Shown piece by piece: positions 1-8,343 of a stretch of 41,599 nt of DNA (its first letter is position 1; each line of letters starts with the position of its first letter). Made by a program: the position numbers and the translations under genes. Source of the stretch: JBCDGH01 sp038751365. Lineage in GTDB: Bacteria; Patescibacteriota; JACMRA01. The notes under the pieces were generated by a model. It searched no databases. It saw nothing but the letters and a program-made list of their open reading frames with translations, and was not told where the DNA came from. Location: NCBI GenBank assembly GCA_038751365.1, contig JBCDGH010000007.1:1-41599 (forward strand). Reading direction: 5' to 3'.

Positions 1-3000
1 ATCTAATGTATCTGTAGCTATGATATTATTTGAACTATCTAATAGATTTACTGACCAGGTTGTAAAACCATTCTCAGTAATTTGTCTATCAAAGTCTAGA
101 TTATTATCTCTGTACAAACGACCTGAGATAGAGCCTTGGGGTTTTTCTTGCTCAGTAAATTTTGTGTTATAGTATCTGTCTCCATTAGCTCCAATATCAA
201 AAGTAATACTGTTGGGTGGGACCAAAGTACCATATTCTTTACTACTATCAAAACCGTCATTACTACCTAGGTAGTCTAAGCCGTCGTCATATTCTGAAGG
301 TTGAGTCTGAGTCAAAGTGTAATTTCCAGCTTTGACCTCTCCAAAATAAAAATCTCCTTCTTGAAATGATCCTATAGTATTTGAGCTAGTAAATGAATTG
401 ACTACTCTGTCTACGCTTTCATTTAAAATATTGATTCCAGTAAGTCTGTATTCCACTTCACTCAGTCGTATACAGTCAGTTGTGTTTCCGCATACTCCGT
501 CTTGATTAATGTCTAGAAAAGTAGATCCGCTAACTTGGCTATTGAAAGCAAAGCCGAAATCTACCTCGGTGACGTTTAAACTTTGCGAAGTTACCTCGAT
601 AGTGGTTTCTAAGTTTCTGGTAGAGTCTGGATCTTCAAGTTGATAATAGCTTGAATTAGGGTTTATTCTTAGAGTGTATGTACCTAGTAGAAGACTGCCG
701 AAACTATATTCTCCGTCACCATCCCCAATTTTTTGGTTATTACTATCGAATATACTAACAGAAGGTGAACTATTTAATTCATAATCACTCCCTCCATCGA
801 AGGCATCGAAGAAGTCAAAATTATAATCTAAATCTTCATATACTGTTCCTGAAATTGACCCTCTAGGACTATATCCAAAATTTATATTGCTATGGTCTAA
901 AGTTTTGTTTGGATCTGCACTTATTTCGATCGAAGCTTCTTTAGGACTGCTGACTCCGTCTGGATCATAAACTGGTATTTCGTCTACTATAGTTCTTATC
1001 GTATAAATACCTTCTGGAATATCTGAAAATTGATAATTACCATTGGCATCTGTAGTAGTTTGAGCCACTACGTTGTTTTGATCGTCAACTAACTCTATCG
1101 GTATAGATTCTAGCTCAGTTTCACCATTATCATATTGGTTATTGAAGTTAGAGTCAGTGTGTATTTTCCCAGAGATAGAGCCTTTATTTTGGTTATAGCC
1201 AAAGTCAATATTAATTCTATCTTTAACAGAATTACTAGTATCAACACTGATGTTTACAATATTTGGTGTAGCTACTCCATCAAAATCGTAACTAGGGTCT
1301 TGAGTAGCTTTGGACTTGACTACGTATGTATCGCTAGCTAAATCACTAAAGCTGTAATTTCCTTGGGAGTCAGTATTAGTTTGTGTGATTAAATTATTAT
1401 TTGTATCATATAATTCAACTACAACGCTGGATAAAAGCTCTTCACCAGAGTCAAATTGATTATTTTGATTGCTATCTATCCATAGTCTACCACTGATACT
1501 ACCAGAAGGAATTTCTACAGTACTTGTATTTGAGAGTACGCTAAGAGTATTACTATCAATTCTTCCCGTTGTGGTATTGTAATAAATGTTGTTGAGATTG
1601 TTTCCCTGGGTGTTGTAACTGAGTGAAAAACTACCTATAGGATCACCACTACCTGCGTCAGGTAGGTTTGTGTGTTTTACTCTAATAGCCGTGACCTCAC
1701 CTATATTATTAGGGCAGTTTCCGCCAGTATAGCCTGTACACCAAACAATATCACCTGTACCTGTTATTGAATTACAAACTGGTGAAGTATTTCCATTTTC
1801 TATATTTTTGGGGTCACATGGATCTGGAGGTATTGTACTAGGATCAGCTTTTGTTACAAACAGTGTTTGGTTTGAAGTCTGGTTTAGTGTAACTCCTGTA
1901 AGGGTGATGGTGCCATCAAAGTTACTACCTCTAAAGTCACTATCGTACGGTAAAACATCTATAATGTCAGTGTCTCCAATTGGATTTGAAGTTTGGTTAG
2001 CATATGCTATTGTATAGCTAACAGACTCTCCAGTGTTTATTGTAGAATCAGAGGTTGATTTTTGAATGTTGAAGCTGCCAGTATTTTCGACAATATATCT
2101 TGTTAGTGAGCAACTACCGTAATTAAAGCAGCTAGAGCCATACTGCTCAAAACCCTCGGTAATATTTATTTCAGCTAAATTTTCTAGCTCAGTCTCGTTT
2201 GGTGTAAGTCCGCTAATGTAAGTATCATATAGCAAGTAATTACTCTCAATACCTGAATTATATGAAACATTTGGAATCTCCCAAGTTATATTAGTTTGTT
2301 GGGTTGTAGGATTAACCACTACTGAAGTAGGTTGAATTGTAGTTTCATTCCCCCCATCAACAACTACTCTTGAGGTATTTTCTATGTAGGTAAGATGTTT
2401 AGGTAAAACATCGGTAATCGTAACTGTAGTAGTGGGGTTATCTTGAACAAATCTTTCGACATTAAATTCTATTTTGTACTTCATTTCTGTATCAGCACTA
2501 GCTCTATGTCCTATCCATCTACCAAATCCAGAGCTATTATCGAACTCTTTTATTATTAGAGGTCTTGAGGCTTGACCTTCCACATCTACCCTGCCAGCTA
2601 AAACATAACCAAAATCTTGATTCTCTAGGTCGATTGGTGATACTGCCCACTCTTGATTTTCGATTTGATCTGCATAACCAAGCCCATAGTTTTTGACTTT
2701 AGTTCCATCATTACCAGTAGTGATCCTCAATCCAAAATTCATCATATATTGAACTTCTACACCTGTGGTAGCTGGTACATTTGGAATTCTTAACCTTACT
2801 TGGTTGATAGCAGATACTCCTCCTGGTACAGTATTAATGTCTGAGTACCAAGTATTACTACTATCTTCGCAAGTAGTGGTACGCTGTAACTCTTGAGTTG
2901 ACCAAGATCCCACACCATATTCTACAGTATAGCTAAAATTACTTGGTAAGCTAAAATCTTCTTCAGAATACACCAATAACCCAACACTTTGATCAGTATT

Positions 3001-4413
3001 CAAAAAGTTGTATCGTTTACTTGAATCTCCGTAGTTCTTAGCACCACCCGTTATAATATTTGAATTTAGGTTGTCAAAATTATCACAGAGATACAGATTG
3101 GTAACAGGTTGGAAACTAGTATGGCTAAATTTTACATGAGATCTATATTCGCTGTTTTGGTAACCATAGCCTGCTTGAGGGTATAGATAAAAATCATCAA
3201 ATGGCTCGTCACGTACTACTGAGTCGTTACTCTGCTTATACATCCCAGTGTGGTATTTGCTAAACACTCCGTCATAATTTTGTACAGCATCTAAATTAAA
3301 AAATAGATCATTATTAAAAGTTGGCTCAGTACTGCTTAAGTAATTAGATACCCCAGATACCGAGTCAGGATCAAAATTTACTGCTTCTACTTTTAATTGT
3401 TCAGAAGTACTAACATCGCTAAAAGGTAGCCAAATAGGTATAGTAATTGGGGCAGGATTATCTAAGCCATCATAGTCCAGATTATCTCCAACAACTTCTT
3501 TGAGAGTTACTATTATATCTTCACCAGCAGAAGTCTGAGTACAATTTAAGTCGATTGGACCTGTAGCATTAAATAGAAAATCACAATTACCGTTCAAAAT
3601 AGCATTATTGGGATTACCACTAACGAAATCAAGTTCTACAGGAAAACTTATACCACTACCACTTAGATCCAGTGGCTCGTTTCCTTGAAGTCGATTTTTG
3701 TTTATATCGTAGACTGCGTTTATAAAGTAGCCGTTTTCATTATTGATATTTTCTCCTATTGATTGATTTGATGAAGAACTAAGTGCTTGTAAGTCCATTT
3801 CTGGTCTGACCGAATTGATTACTGATATTGAGTTAGACTGAATGTCGGAAGTTAAGTTGGAAGTTACACTTGCATTAGTAGAAATATTAGTATTATTAGC
3901 TAACTCACCACTTACTTTAGCTGAAACTGGTACAGATATATTGGTACCTGCAGGAAGATCCCCTAAATTACAAACAATTTTTCTATCAGTTTTATTGCTA
4001 ACCAAAACAGATCCAGTACAGGCGCTTGGCAAACTATTCCATCTAAGAGGTAAAGTACCATCTCCTTCAGCTCCGGGTATATAATCGAATTCATGAGTTA
4101 CGGTAAGGTCCTGCGCATCTGAGTCATTTACACTTATATCCCATCTAAACACTACAGTATCATCATTCCTCACATAGTCATCAGTAGCACAATAGTCATC
4201 TCCGGCACTAGGTGCAGGGCCACAAGTTCCAGTATCAAAAGGTGATTTTCCAGTTTCTTCGACTACAAGGTTGATAGCTAGAGTAGGGGGGTTAGCTCTG
4301 GCTATACTATTATTAAATAAATAAAAAAGTATAAAAATACTAAATCCGCTTAGTAGCAGAATTAGAGTAGATAAGCTTATTCTGCCAATGAATTTCCGAT
4401 TGTAGCTAAACAT
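1..4413 (-). CDS. Giant secreted surface protein with SdrD B-like repeats (C-terminus outside window)
   Basis: The frame is open from an ATG at 4413 to the window edge, giving 1471 visible residues without the C-terminus. Residues about 8-35 form an export signal or membrane anchor. Residues about 36-960 are beta-rich, Thr/Asn/Ser-rich extracellular sequence, including a DUF11-like part (INTGESVSYTIAYAN, DVLPY). From about residue 970 there are at least five SdrD B-like repeats, each opening with SISG or VSGS and followed by D-x-N-x-D type positions, as in Gram-positive Sdr adhesins. It is a paralogue of the protein at 36536-41083: both share the GDDYC...YVRN opening, a DPCDPKNI segment and the point where the SdrB repeats begin. 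A role in attachment is inferred. The missing C-terminus may carry the RSGG tail of its paralogue. Confidence 0.88.
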   Translation of the reverse strand, partial: MFSYNRKFIGRISLSTLILLLSGFSIFILFYLFNNSIARANPPTLAINLVVEETGKSPFDTGTCGPAPSAGDDYCATDDYVRNDDTVVFRWDISVNDSDAQDLTVTHEFDYIPGAEGDGTLPLRWNSLPSACTGSVLVSNKTDRKIVCNLGDLPAGTNISVPVSAKVSGELANNTNISTNASVTSNLTSDIQSNSISVINSVRPEMDLQALSSSSNQSIGENINNENGYFINAVYDINKNRLQGNEPLDLSGSGISFPVELDFVSGNPNNAILNGNCDFLFNATGPIDLNCTQTSAGEDIIVTLKEVVGDNLDYDGLDNPAPITIPIWLPFSDVSTSEQLKVEAVNFDPDSVSGVSNYLSSTEPTFNNDLFFNLDAVQNYDGVFSKYHTGMYKQSNDSVVRDEPFDDFYLYPQAGYGYQNSEYRSHVKFSHTSFQPVTNLYLCDNFDNLNSNIITGGAKNYGDSSKRYNFLNTDQSVGLLVYSEEDFSLPSNFSYTVEYGVGSWSTQELQRTTTCEDSSNTWYSDINTVPGGVSAINQVRLRIPNVPATTGVEVQYMMNFGLRITTGNDGTKVKNYGLGYADQIENQEWAVSPIDLENQDFGYVLAGRVDVEGQASRPLIIKEFDNSSGFGRWIGHRASADTEMKYKIEFNVERFVQDNPTTTVTITDVLPKHLTYIENTSRVVVDGGNETTIQPTSVVVNPTTQQTNITWEIPNVSYNSGIESNYLLYDTYISGLTPNETELENLAEINITEGFEQYGSSCFNYGSCSLTRYIVENTGSFNIQKSTSDSTINTGESVSYTIAYANQTSNPIGDTDIIDVLPYDSDFRGSNFDGTITLTGVTLNQTSNQTLFVTKADPSTIPPDPCDPKNIENGNTSPVCNSITGTGDIVWCTGYTGGNCPNNIGEVTAIRVKHTNLPDAGSGDPIGSFSLSYNTQGNNLNNIYYNTTTGRIDSNTLSVLSNTSTVEIPSGSISGRLWIDSNQNNQFDSGEELLSSVVVELYDTNNNLITQTNTDSQGNYSFSDLASDTYVVKSKATQDPSYDFDGVATPNIVNISVDTSNSVKDRINIDFGYNQNKGSISGKIHTDSNFNNQYDNGETELESIPIELVDDQNNVVAQTTTDANGNYQFSDIPEGIYTIRTIVDEIPVYDPDGVSSPKEASIEISADPNKTLDHSNINFGYSPRGSISGTVYEDLDYNFDFFDAFDGGSDYELNSSPSVSIFDSNNQKIGDGDGEYSFGSLLLGTYTLRINPNSSYYQLEDPDSTRNLETTIEVTSQSLNVTEVDFGFAFNSQVSGSTFLDINQDGVCGNTTDCIRLSEVEYRLTGINILNESVDRVVNSFTSSNTIGSFQEGDFYFGEVKAGNYTLTQTQPSEYDDGLDYLGSNDGFDSSKEYGTLVPPNSITFDIGANGDRYYNTKFTEQEKPQGSISGRLYRDNNLDFDRQITENGFTTWSVNLLDSSNNIIATDTLD

Positions 4414-4472
4414 ATTTTTGTTTTTGTTCGAATCAAATAATCTCAATTCGATTCTTAAAATTTCTTGGCAAC

Positions 4473-4501
4473 AGTATAGCAGGTATATTCAGCTAAAGCA
4501 A
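4473..4501 (-). promoter_or_regulatory. Promoter of the giant surface protein gene
   Basis: On the minus strand, TTGCTT (4501-4496) lies 17 bases from TATACT (4478-4473), and the -10 is preceded by TGC as in an extended -10. The predicted leader is about 50 nt with no clear Shine-Dalgarno. Confidence 0.55.
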
Positions 4502-4556
4502 ATCATACACAAATTCTCAGTTATTGGAGAGAAATAAATGTAGTCCAAAAAATTAA

Positions 4557-4591
4557 TTGGACAGTGAGCGAAAAGTATGCTATGTTATAAT
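4557..4591 (+). promoter_or_regulatory. Promoter of the 4755 gene
   Basis: TTGGAC (4557-4562) is followed after 18 bases by TATGTT (4581-4586), preceded by TGC. A perfect TATAAT overlaps at 4586-4591. The -35 is the right arm of an inverted repeat (GTCCAA...TTGGAC). The start of transcription would be near 4593, leaving a leader of about 160 nt. Confidence 0.45.
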
Positions 4592-4686
4592 TTGTTGAGC
4601 AGGATTGTTCTACTTGAGTTTTAAATCAAAACCTATTTTTGCGACTGAATTTAAAGTTGCTTCGGCAGGATTAAATTGATTATTTT

Positions 4687-4726
4687 GTTTTAGTAATCAG
4701 CTTACCCCTGCTGATCAAAATAAAAC
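4687..4726 (+). promoter_or_regulatory. Stem-loop in the leader of the 4755 gene
   Basis: ATCAGC (4696-4701) pairs with GCTGAT (4710-4715) around an 8-base loop. An outer GTTTTA (4687-4692) pairs with TAAAAC (4721-4726). The structure ends about 15 bases before the TAAGG ribosome site. A translational control role is possible but unproven. Confidence 0.4.
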
Positions 4727-4754
4727 AGTATCGTAGGTGGTAAGGTTTAAGAGT

Positions 4755-5138
4755 ATGAAGATTTATAACGGAACTACTCACCAAATTAATTTCTATTCCG
4801 AGAGTCAAACGACTCTCGTAGGCAGGAAGCTCGTTGTAAAAGAGGGGGAAAAGCCTCTCTACTCTCTCTCAACAGGAGAGAAAGTACTCGGTTGTGTCAA
4901 ATACGACTCAACTACACCTGAAGGGCTTAAAAAACTACCATTTATGGTAGTTGGAGCGCAAAAATTTAAGGAGGTAGATCCACTGCCTCCCGGGTACGAT
5001 TTATACATCGTATCCAATATATACCGCTCAGCGGTACAAGCCAACGGAGGCGATACTTCCAAGCTAGGTGTCGTCTCTGGAGTTGTAGGTGACTCCGAAG
5101 GCAGAGCTTGTGGCTGTCTAAAAGTAGCAGTAGGCTGA
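4755..5138 (+). CDS. Small protein resembling the phage-associated 'NLTPH...IVS' family, function unknown
   Basis: 127 residues. ATG 4755 is preferred because AAGG (4742-4745) lies nine bases upstream; an in-frame GTG at 4737 is the alternative. From memory, the layout resembles a small family common in actinobacterial genomes and phages: an N-terminal 'hNxTxHxh' strand (here YNGTTHQINFY), a central PPG...YIVS segment, and a C-terminal 'GxVxDxxGRxxGC' (here VVGDSEGRACGC). No function is known to me. The gene stands alone between its own promoter and terminator. Its GC and use of C-ending codons look higher than its neighbours'. About ten consecutive local hairpins fill bases 4799-5096. Confidence 0.8.
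   Translation: MKIYNGTTHQINFYSESQTTLVGRKLVVKEGEKPLYSLSTGEKVLGCVKYDSTTPEGLKKLPFMVVGAQKFKEVDPLPPGYDLYIVSNIYRSAVQANGGDTSKLGVVSGVVGDSEGRACGCLKVAVG
4799..5096 (+). repeat. Run of about ten consecutive hairpins inside a coding sequence
   Basis: Stems found by eye: 4799-4818 (CGAGAGTC/GACTCTCG), 4841-4858, 4861-4885, 4891-4912, 4933-4952 (ACTACCAT/ATGGTAGT), 4970-4990 (GGAGGTAG/CTGCCTCC with one G-U), 4992-5015 (nine pairs with one G-U), 5022-5036 (TACCGCT/AGCGGTA), 5049-5075 and 5079-5096. They are nearly contiguous and do not repeat one another in sequence. Confidence 0.7.
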
Positions 5139-5189
5139 TTTCTTGGATAGGTTGAGTAATCCTAATTACTCCCTATCCCTATATCATAC

Positions 5190-5219
5190 AAGCTATCTCT
5201 AAAGGATAGCTTATTGTTT
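5190..5219 (+). terminator. Intrinsic terminator of the 4755 gene
   Basis: AAGCTATC (5190-5197) pairs with GATAGCTT (5205-5212) around TCTAAAG, followed by ATTGTTT. The same 23-base hairpin, in the same transcript sense, occurs on the minus strand at 8265-8243. Confidence 0.75.
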
Positions 5220-5231
5220 GGGCTATGATTG

Positions 5232-7523
5232 CTAAGATTTTTTCTTAAGTTTGGGTTTACTGTCTTTCTTAAGCTCTGCTTTTTTAGCTTCGAATTCTTG
5301 GGTGAGTCCTGCTTCAGCAATGAACTCATTGATTTGAGTATGTAGGTTTTTGTTGTAAGACTCTTTCACACATTTATACAGAAAGTTTTTGAGGCTTTTA
5401 TCTAGTTTCACCCCATTAATTTGGTAATTTGCCACAGCATCAATAAATTTAAGATGATTTTCATCATAGGCAAAGCAATTGTATACTTTAAAATCATGAT
5501 TGTGGTGCTTATCCTCTAAAAGTGTGTAATATTTTGGATATTTAGACTTGGCTTGTTCGTACCTCAACATACATTTATCAGCCAGCATTTGATTAATCTC
5601 TTTAACTTTTTGTAACCTCTCTGACTCTTGCTGATGTTGAGTGATAACAGCCTGTCTAAATTTATCAAAGCCTTCACTGCTATTTGTATCAAACTCTCTA
5701 TAAAAAGCATTTTTGCCCTCATAATCTTTACCAAGTTTGATAGTACCTTTGCTGTTACCCTCGTTTAGTTTAAGCACTATGTCTCTTGTTCGAAACCCGT
5801 CTATGTATTTTTCATCGGTTCCTAAAAAAAGACGTTTAGTGAAATTTGGAGATCCCGTGACCTCTGGCTGAGTATTTAATACAGATATATGATATTTTTT
5901 CTTGTACCAGTGCGAAACATCCCAGATTGTTAGTATACCTTCTGATACCAGCTGATTCATCGCCTCCTCTTTCTGGTTTTGGATATTTTTTACTTGGTTT
6001 AATCGTTCTTGTTCTGTCTTGTCAGCAGCTTTTTGAGTTTGGATTTCTTGAAGTACTTTTTGTCTACCCCCAGGATCAAAAACCTTGTCTTGGATTTCTT
6101 GCTCATTATTAATTAGGGCATAGATCTCTTGAAGTAGCTTGCTTTGAATAGCCTTAACCACTAACTCCTTATGTTTGGAAATCCAACTAGATTCTAACTC
6201 TCTTTTCCATTTAGCATATTTACTATCTGAATATCTACTCGCCATTGTATTAGCAATATCATGTAAGGTATTTTGGCTAAAGTCTGGTTTTAAGATACTA
6301 ATATTTAAGTTATTTAAATCACCTGAATACTCGCTAAGTTTATGCTCTCGAACAAATTTTGTTTTGTGCTCCTGATCAAAAGTTTCTAAATCTGGATACG
6401 TAACACCGATTTTATCTTGATCATCAGACGTACATTCAATAAGATTAAACCTATCTACTTTTACTTTTATAGTTCGATACTCTGCTGGTACTTCTACCCA
6501 CTCCGAAGTTTCAAGTTTTTGCCAGCTAGATGGCTCTCGAGTCATTTTTTTTCTTTTAACTTCAGTTTCTTCAGAGGGATTTTTAGGATCAAGTTTATAG
6601 TAAGTTATTTGTTTTCTAGATTCGGAATTTTCCTCGTTTAGTTCCAATTCCTTATAAAATTTATTGAATAGTTCAGAATGTATATTTTGTTGCTTTTGTC
6701 TTTCTACTTCTCCCAAGTAATTTTTAATTAGCTGATCTATGACCTTTTTGTACGAAGTGAAGTTTTTTTGGTCTGGGTTATTATCACTATTATAGGTTTT
6801 TTTAAATAAAATATCCCCATTATTATTAGTTATGGTTACATATTTGGTATCAAAATACGAGATATGACTCAGATTGGTGTCATGAGCTAACTTAATTTCA
6901 GTAGTTAATTTAAAATACTCACTACCAACCATTGTGCGTTGCCTGTATTCGACATCTAGCTTTTGTATTTGCTCTGGCTCAAAACCTAAGTCTTGGTACT
7001 GGGCAAATTGCTCTGGTTTAGAACTGTCTGTAGGTATTTTATTCAAGCTTTCTGGTGGCAAATGATTAGCTATTTCACTTAGGTTAGTGTCTAAAGATGT
7101 TTGGGTATGAGTATCAGTTTCTTCGGAATTTGTATTTGCTACTTCCTCATCTGCTATATTGACACCTTGGTTTTGTATCTGTGCACTTTCGTAAGCCTGT
7201 CTGATCTGACCCTTCTTTTGAGCTTCGATTTGAATATAAAAAGGTTTTAGTAGATTGTATAGCTTCTCATTTAATTTTTTTAGCTTTGGAAGCTTGATAT
7301 CTTTTTTAATAACTTCTTTGGTAAGTTCTAATAAATCAATATTTCTAGCTTCATCTAGCTCTGCAAGTACAGCTTCAATTTGTGCTGCGGTTAAGTTAGG
7401 ATCGGTTTCTTTTTCTAGCTTAATGTCTGATATTCTATTAATGATTAGCTCTACCTCTTTGAGCTTTTGCTGTAGAAAGTTTTTGCCCTCGAATTGTTTG
7501 TTTGTGTTTTTTTCAAAATCCAT
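5232..7523 (-). CDS. Large charged coiled-coil protein, function unknown
   Basis: 763 residues from ATG 7523; an in-frame TTG at 7538 is the alternative start. The protein is Lys/Glu/Gln-rich and mostly predicted helical. There are coiled-coil stretches near the N-terminus, around residues 480-540 (Gln/Glu/Lys-rich, NQVKNIQNQKEEAMNQLV) and near the end. No signal peptide or membrane helix is visible, and the C-terminus is strongly basic (KKDSKPKLKKKS). I do not recognise a family. It is convergent with the 4755 gene (94-bp gap) and, unlike the short genes around it, shows no obvious hairpin enrichment. Confidence 0.82.
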   Translation of the reverse strand: MDFEKNTNKQFEGKNFLQQKLKEVELIINRISDIKLEKETDPNLTAAQIEAVLAELDEARNIDLLELTKEVIKKDIKLPKLKKLNEKLYNLLKPFYIQIEAQKKGQIRQAYESAQIQNQGVNIADEEVANTNSEETDTHTQTSLDTNLSEIANHLPPESLNKIPTDSSKPEQFAQYQDLGFEPEQIQKLDVEYRQRTMVGSEYFKLTTEIKLAHDTNLSHISYFDTKYVTITNNNGDILFKKTYNSDNNPDQKNFTSYKKVIDQLIKNYLGEVERQKQQNIHSELFNKFYKELELNEENSESRKQITYYKLDPKNPSEETEVKRKKMTREPSSWQKLETSEWVEVPAEYRTIKVKVDRFNLIECTSDDQDKIGVTYPDLETFDQEHKTKFVREHKLSEYSGDLNNLNISILKPDFSQNTLHDIANTMASRYSDSKYAKWKRELESSWISKHKELVVKAIQSKLLQEIYALINNEQEIQDKVFDPGGRQKVLQEIQTQKAADKTEQERLNQVKNIQNQKEEAMNQLVSEGILTIWDVSHWYKKKYHISVLNTQPEVTGSPNFTKRLFLGTDEKYIDGFRTRDIVLKLNEGNSKGTIKLGKDYEGKNAFYREFDTNSSEGFDKFRQAVITQHQQESERLQKVKEINQMLADKCMLRYEQAKSKYPKYYTLLEDKHHNHDFKVYNCFAYDENHLKFIDAVANYQINGVKLDKSLKNFLYKCVKESYNKNLHTQINEFIAEAGLTQEFEAKKAELKKDSKPKLKKKS

Positions 7524-7543
7524 ACTTTTGATTTTCAATACCT

Positions 7544-7572
7544 ATTATTTCACATAAATATTATTGGGGCAA
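7544..7572 (-). promoter_or_regulatory. Possible promoter of the coiled-coil gene
   Basis: On the minus strand TTGCCC (7572-7567) lies 17 bases from AATAAT (7549-7544). The start codon follows 20 bases after the -10. Confidence 0.4.
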
Positions 7573-7596
7573 AGTCAGGTAAAATTAATTATAAAT

Positions 7597-7642
7597 AGGT
7601 TAAAAAATAACTTTTGACATTAGGTATTTTTTGTGCTATGAT
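7597..7642 (+). promoter_or_regulatory. Promoter of the 7698 gene, copy 1 of a 42-bp repeated promoter block
   Basis: TTGACA (7614-7619), a 17-base spacer and TATGAT (7637-7642), preceded by GTGC, form a near-consensus sigma-70-type promoter. Bases 7597-7638 match 9058-9099 at 41 of 42 positions, including the spacer. Confidence 0.85.
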
Positions 7643-7647
7643 GAAAA

Positions 7648-7675
7648 GGCTTGAGATACAATACCGTATCTAGCC
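7648..7675 (+). promoter_or_regulatory. Hairpin at the predicted 5' end of the 7698 transcript
   Basis: AGATAC (7654-7659) pairs with GTATCT (7666-7671), extended by GGC (7648-7650) with GCC (7673-7675). Transcription should start near 7649, so the mRNA would begin with this hairpin, a position that is known to protect some bacterial mRNAs from decay. Confidence 0.5.
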
Positions 7676-7697
7676 AAATTTAAATGAGGTTATAAGA

Positions 7698-8105
7698 ATG
7701 GAAAGTTCTAACAAAGGAATTGTCTGGGCGACCTTAGCTGACTCTTCTGTCAAAAAGTTGCAGGAAGTTATCAAACTCCCTCAGGGTTTTAACCCCCCAG
7801 AGCACTTTCATGTAACTTTATATTTTGGAGTTTTTAAAGCTCCATACGAAAATCTTATAGGAAAAAAAGTCAAGATTTCGATTTCCAAGTACTGCTATAA
7901 TGAAAATGTTATAGCAATCCCAGCAGATCTCACTGGAACGGGGCTAAAGTCTCAGAACGAGGTACCCCATATTACATGGGGACTTGCAACGGGTATCAGC
8001 CCAGTGGAGAGCAATAAGATGTTAGCAAGTGCACACTTCAATGAGACCATACCATTGACTGAGGTTGATTTAGAAGTTCAGTTTCTCGAGTGGAAACCGA
8101 AATAG
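7698..8105 (+). CDS. Putative 2H phosphoesterase (LigT/tRNA-ligase CPDase-like)
   Basis: 135 residues; GAGG lies nine bases before ATG 7698. Two H-x-T motifs, HVTLYFG (residues 38-44) and PHITW (about 89-93), are spaced as in 2H phosphoesterases, which act on 2',3'-cyclic phosphates or 2'-5' bonds of RNA. The second motif and what follows (GLATGISPVESN) recall the cyclic phosphodiesterase domain of plant and fungal tRNA ligases. RNA end repair or processing is therefore plausible but unproven. The gene is monocistronic with a strong promoter and terminator. Local stems include 7784-7795, 7893-7916 (TGCTATAA/TTATAGCA) and 7965-7981. Confidence 0.72.
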   Translation: MESSNKGIVWATLADSSVKKLQEVIKLPQGFNPPEHFHVTLYFGVFKAPYENLIGKKVKISISKYCYNENVIAIPADLTGTGLKSQNEVPHITWGLATGISPVESNKMLASAHFNETIPLTEVDLEVQFLEWKPK

Positions 8106-8196
8106 TCTTATTACAGATTGATTATGAGTCTGTATAAATAAATTATAATACAAACTGTTGTAGCTTTTTCCGCTCCAGTTTGTCCGTTTCATTCAG

Positions 8197-8219
8197 TCTG
8201 CCCTAAAGGCAGATTTTTT
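8197..8219 (+). terminator. Intrinsic terminator of the 7698 gene
   Basis: TCTGCC (8197-8202) pairs with GGCAGA (8208-8213) around CTAAA and is followed by six T. Confidence 0.9.
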
Positions 8220-8236
8220 GTTTTGTAATTAGCTAT

Positions 8237-8265
8237 AATAAAAAGCTATCCTTTAGAGATAGCTT
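8237..8265 (-). terminator. Intrinsic terminator of the 8344-8925 gene
   Basis: Read on the minus strand, this is the same hairpin as at 5190-5212 (AAGCTATC, loop TCTAAAG, GATAGCTT), followed by a T-rich tail (8244-8237). Confidence 0.75.
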
Positions 8266-8343
8266 AATCAGAAAATTAACAAGGAACTCTTTTATTCAAC
8301 TTGTTAGTGTGTAGTATAGAAATTGTATCTTGATGGTACAAAC

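Larger units (their letters stand above)
4414..4754. other. Intergenic region between divergent genes
   Basis: This 341-bp gap has no gene that I can support. It holds two divergent promoters (minus strand near 4473-4501, plus strand near 4557-4586). It also holds the long, structured leader of the 4755 gene, with a stem-loop at 4687-4726. The octamer GCAGGATT occurs twice within the leader. Confidence 0.6.

Noticed and set aside
4859..5062. Open frame antisense to the 4755 gene
   Set aside because: It has no promoter or ribosome site, and the many inverted repeats in this gene make both strands look alike.
4755..5138. A large structured non-coding RNA instead of a gene
   Set aside because: The frame is open throughout, has a ribosome site, and its product matches a remembered protein family pattern; structure is therefore treated as an overlay on a coding region.
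5190..8265. Transposon or insertion sequence bounded by the inverted 23-nt hairpins
   Set aside because: No transposase gene and no target-site duplication are visible; each copy is placed as a terminator with a T-rich tail.
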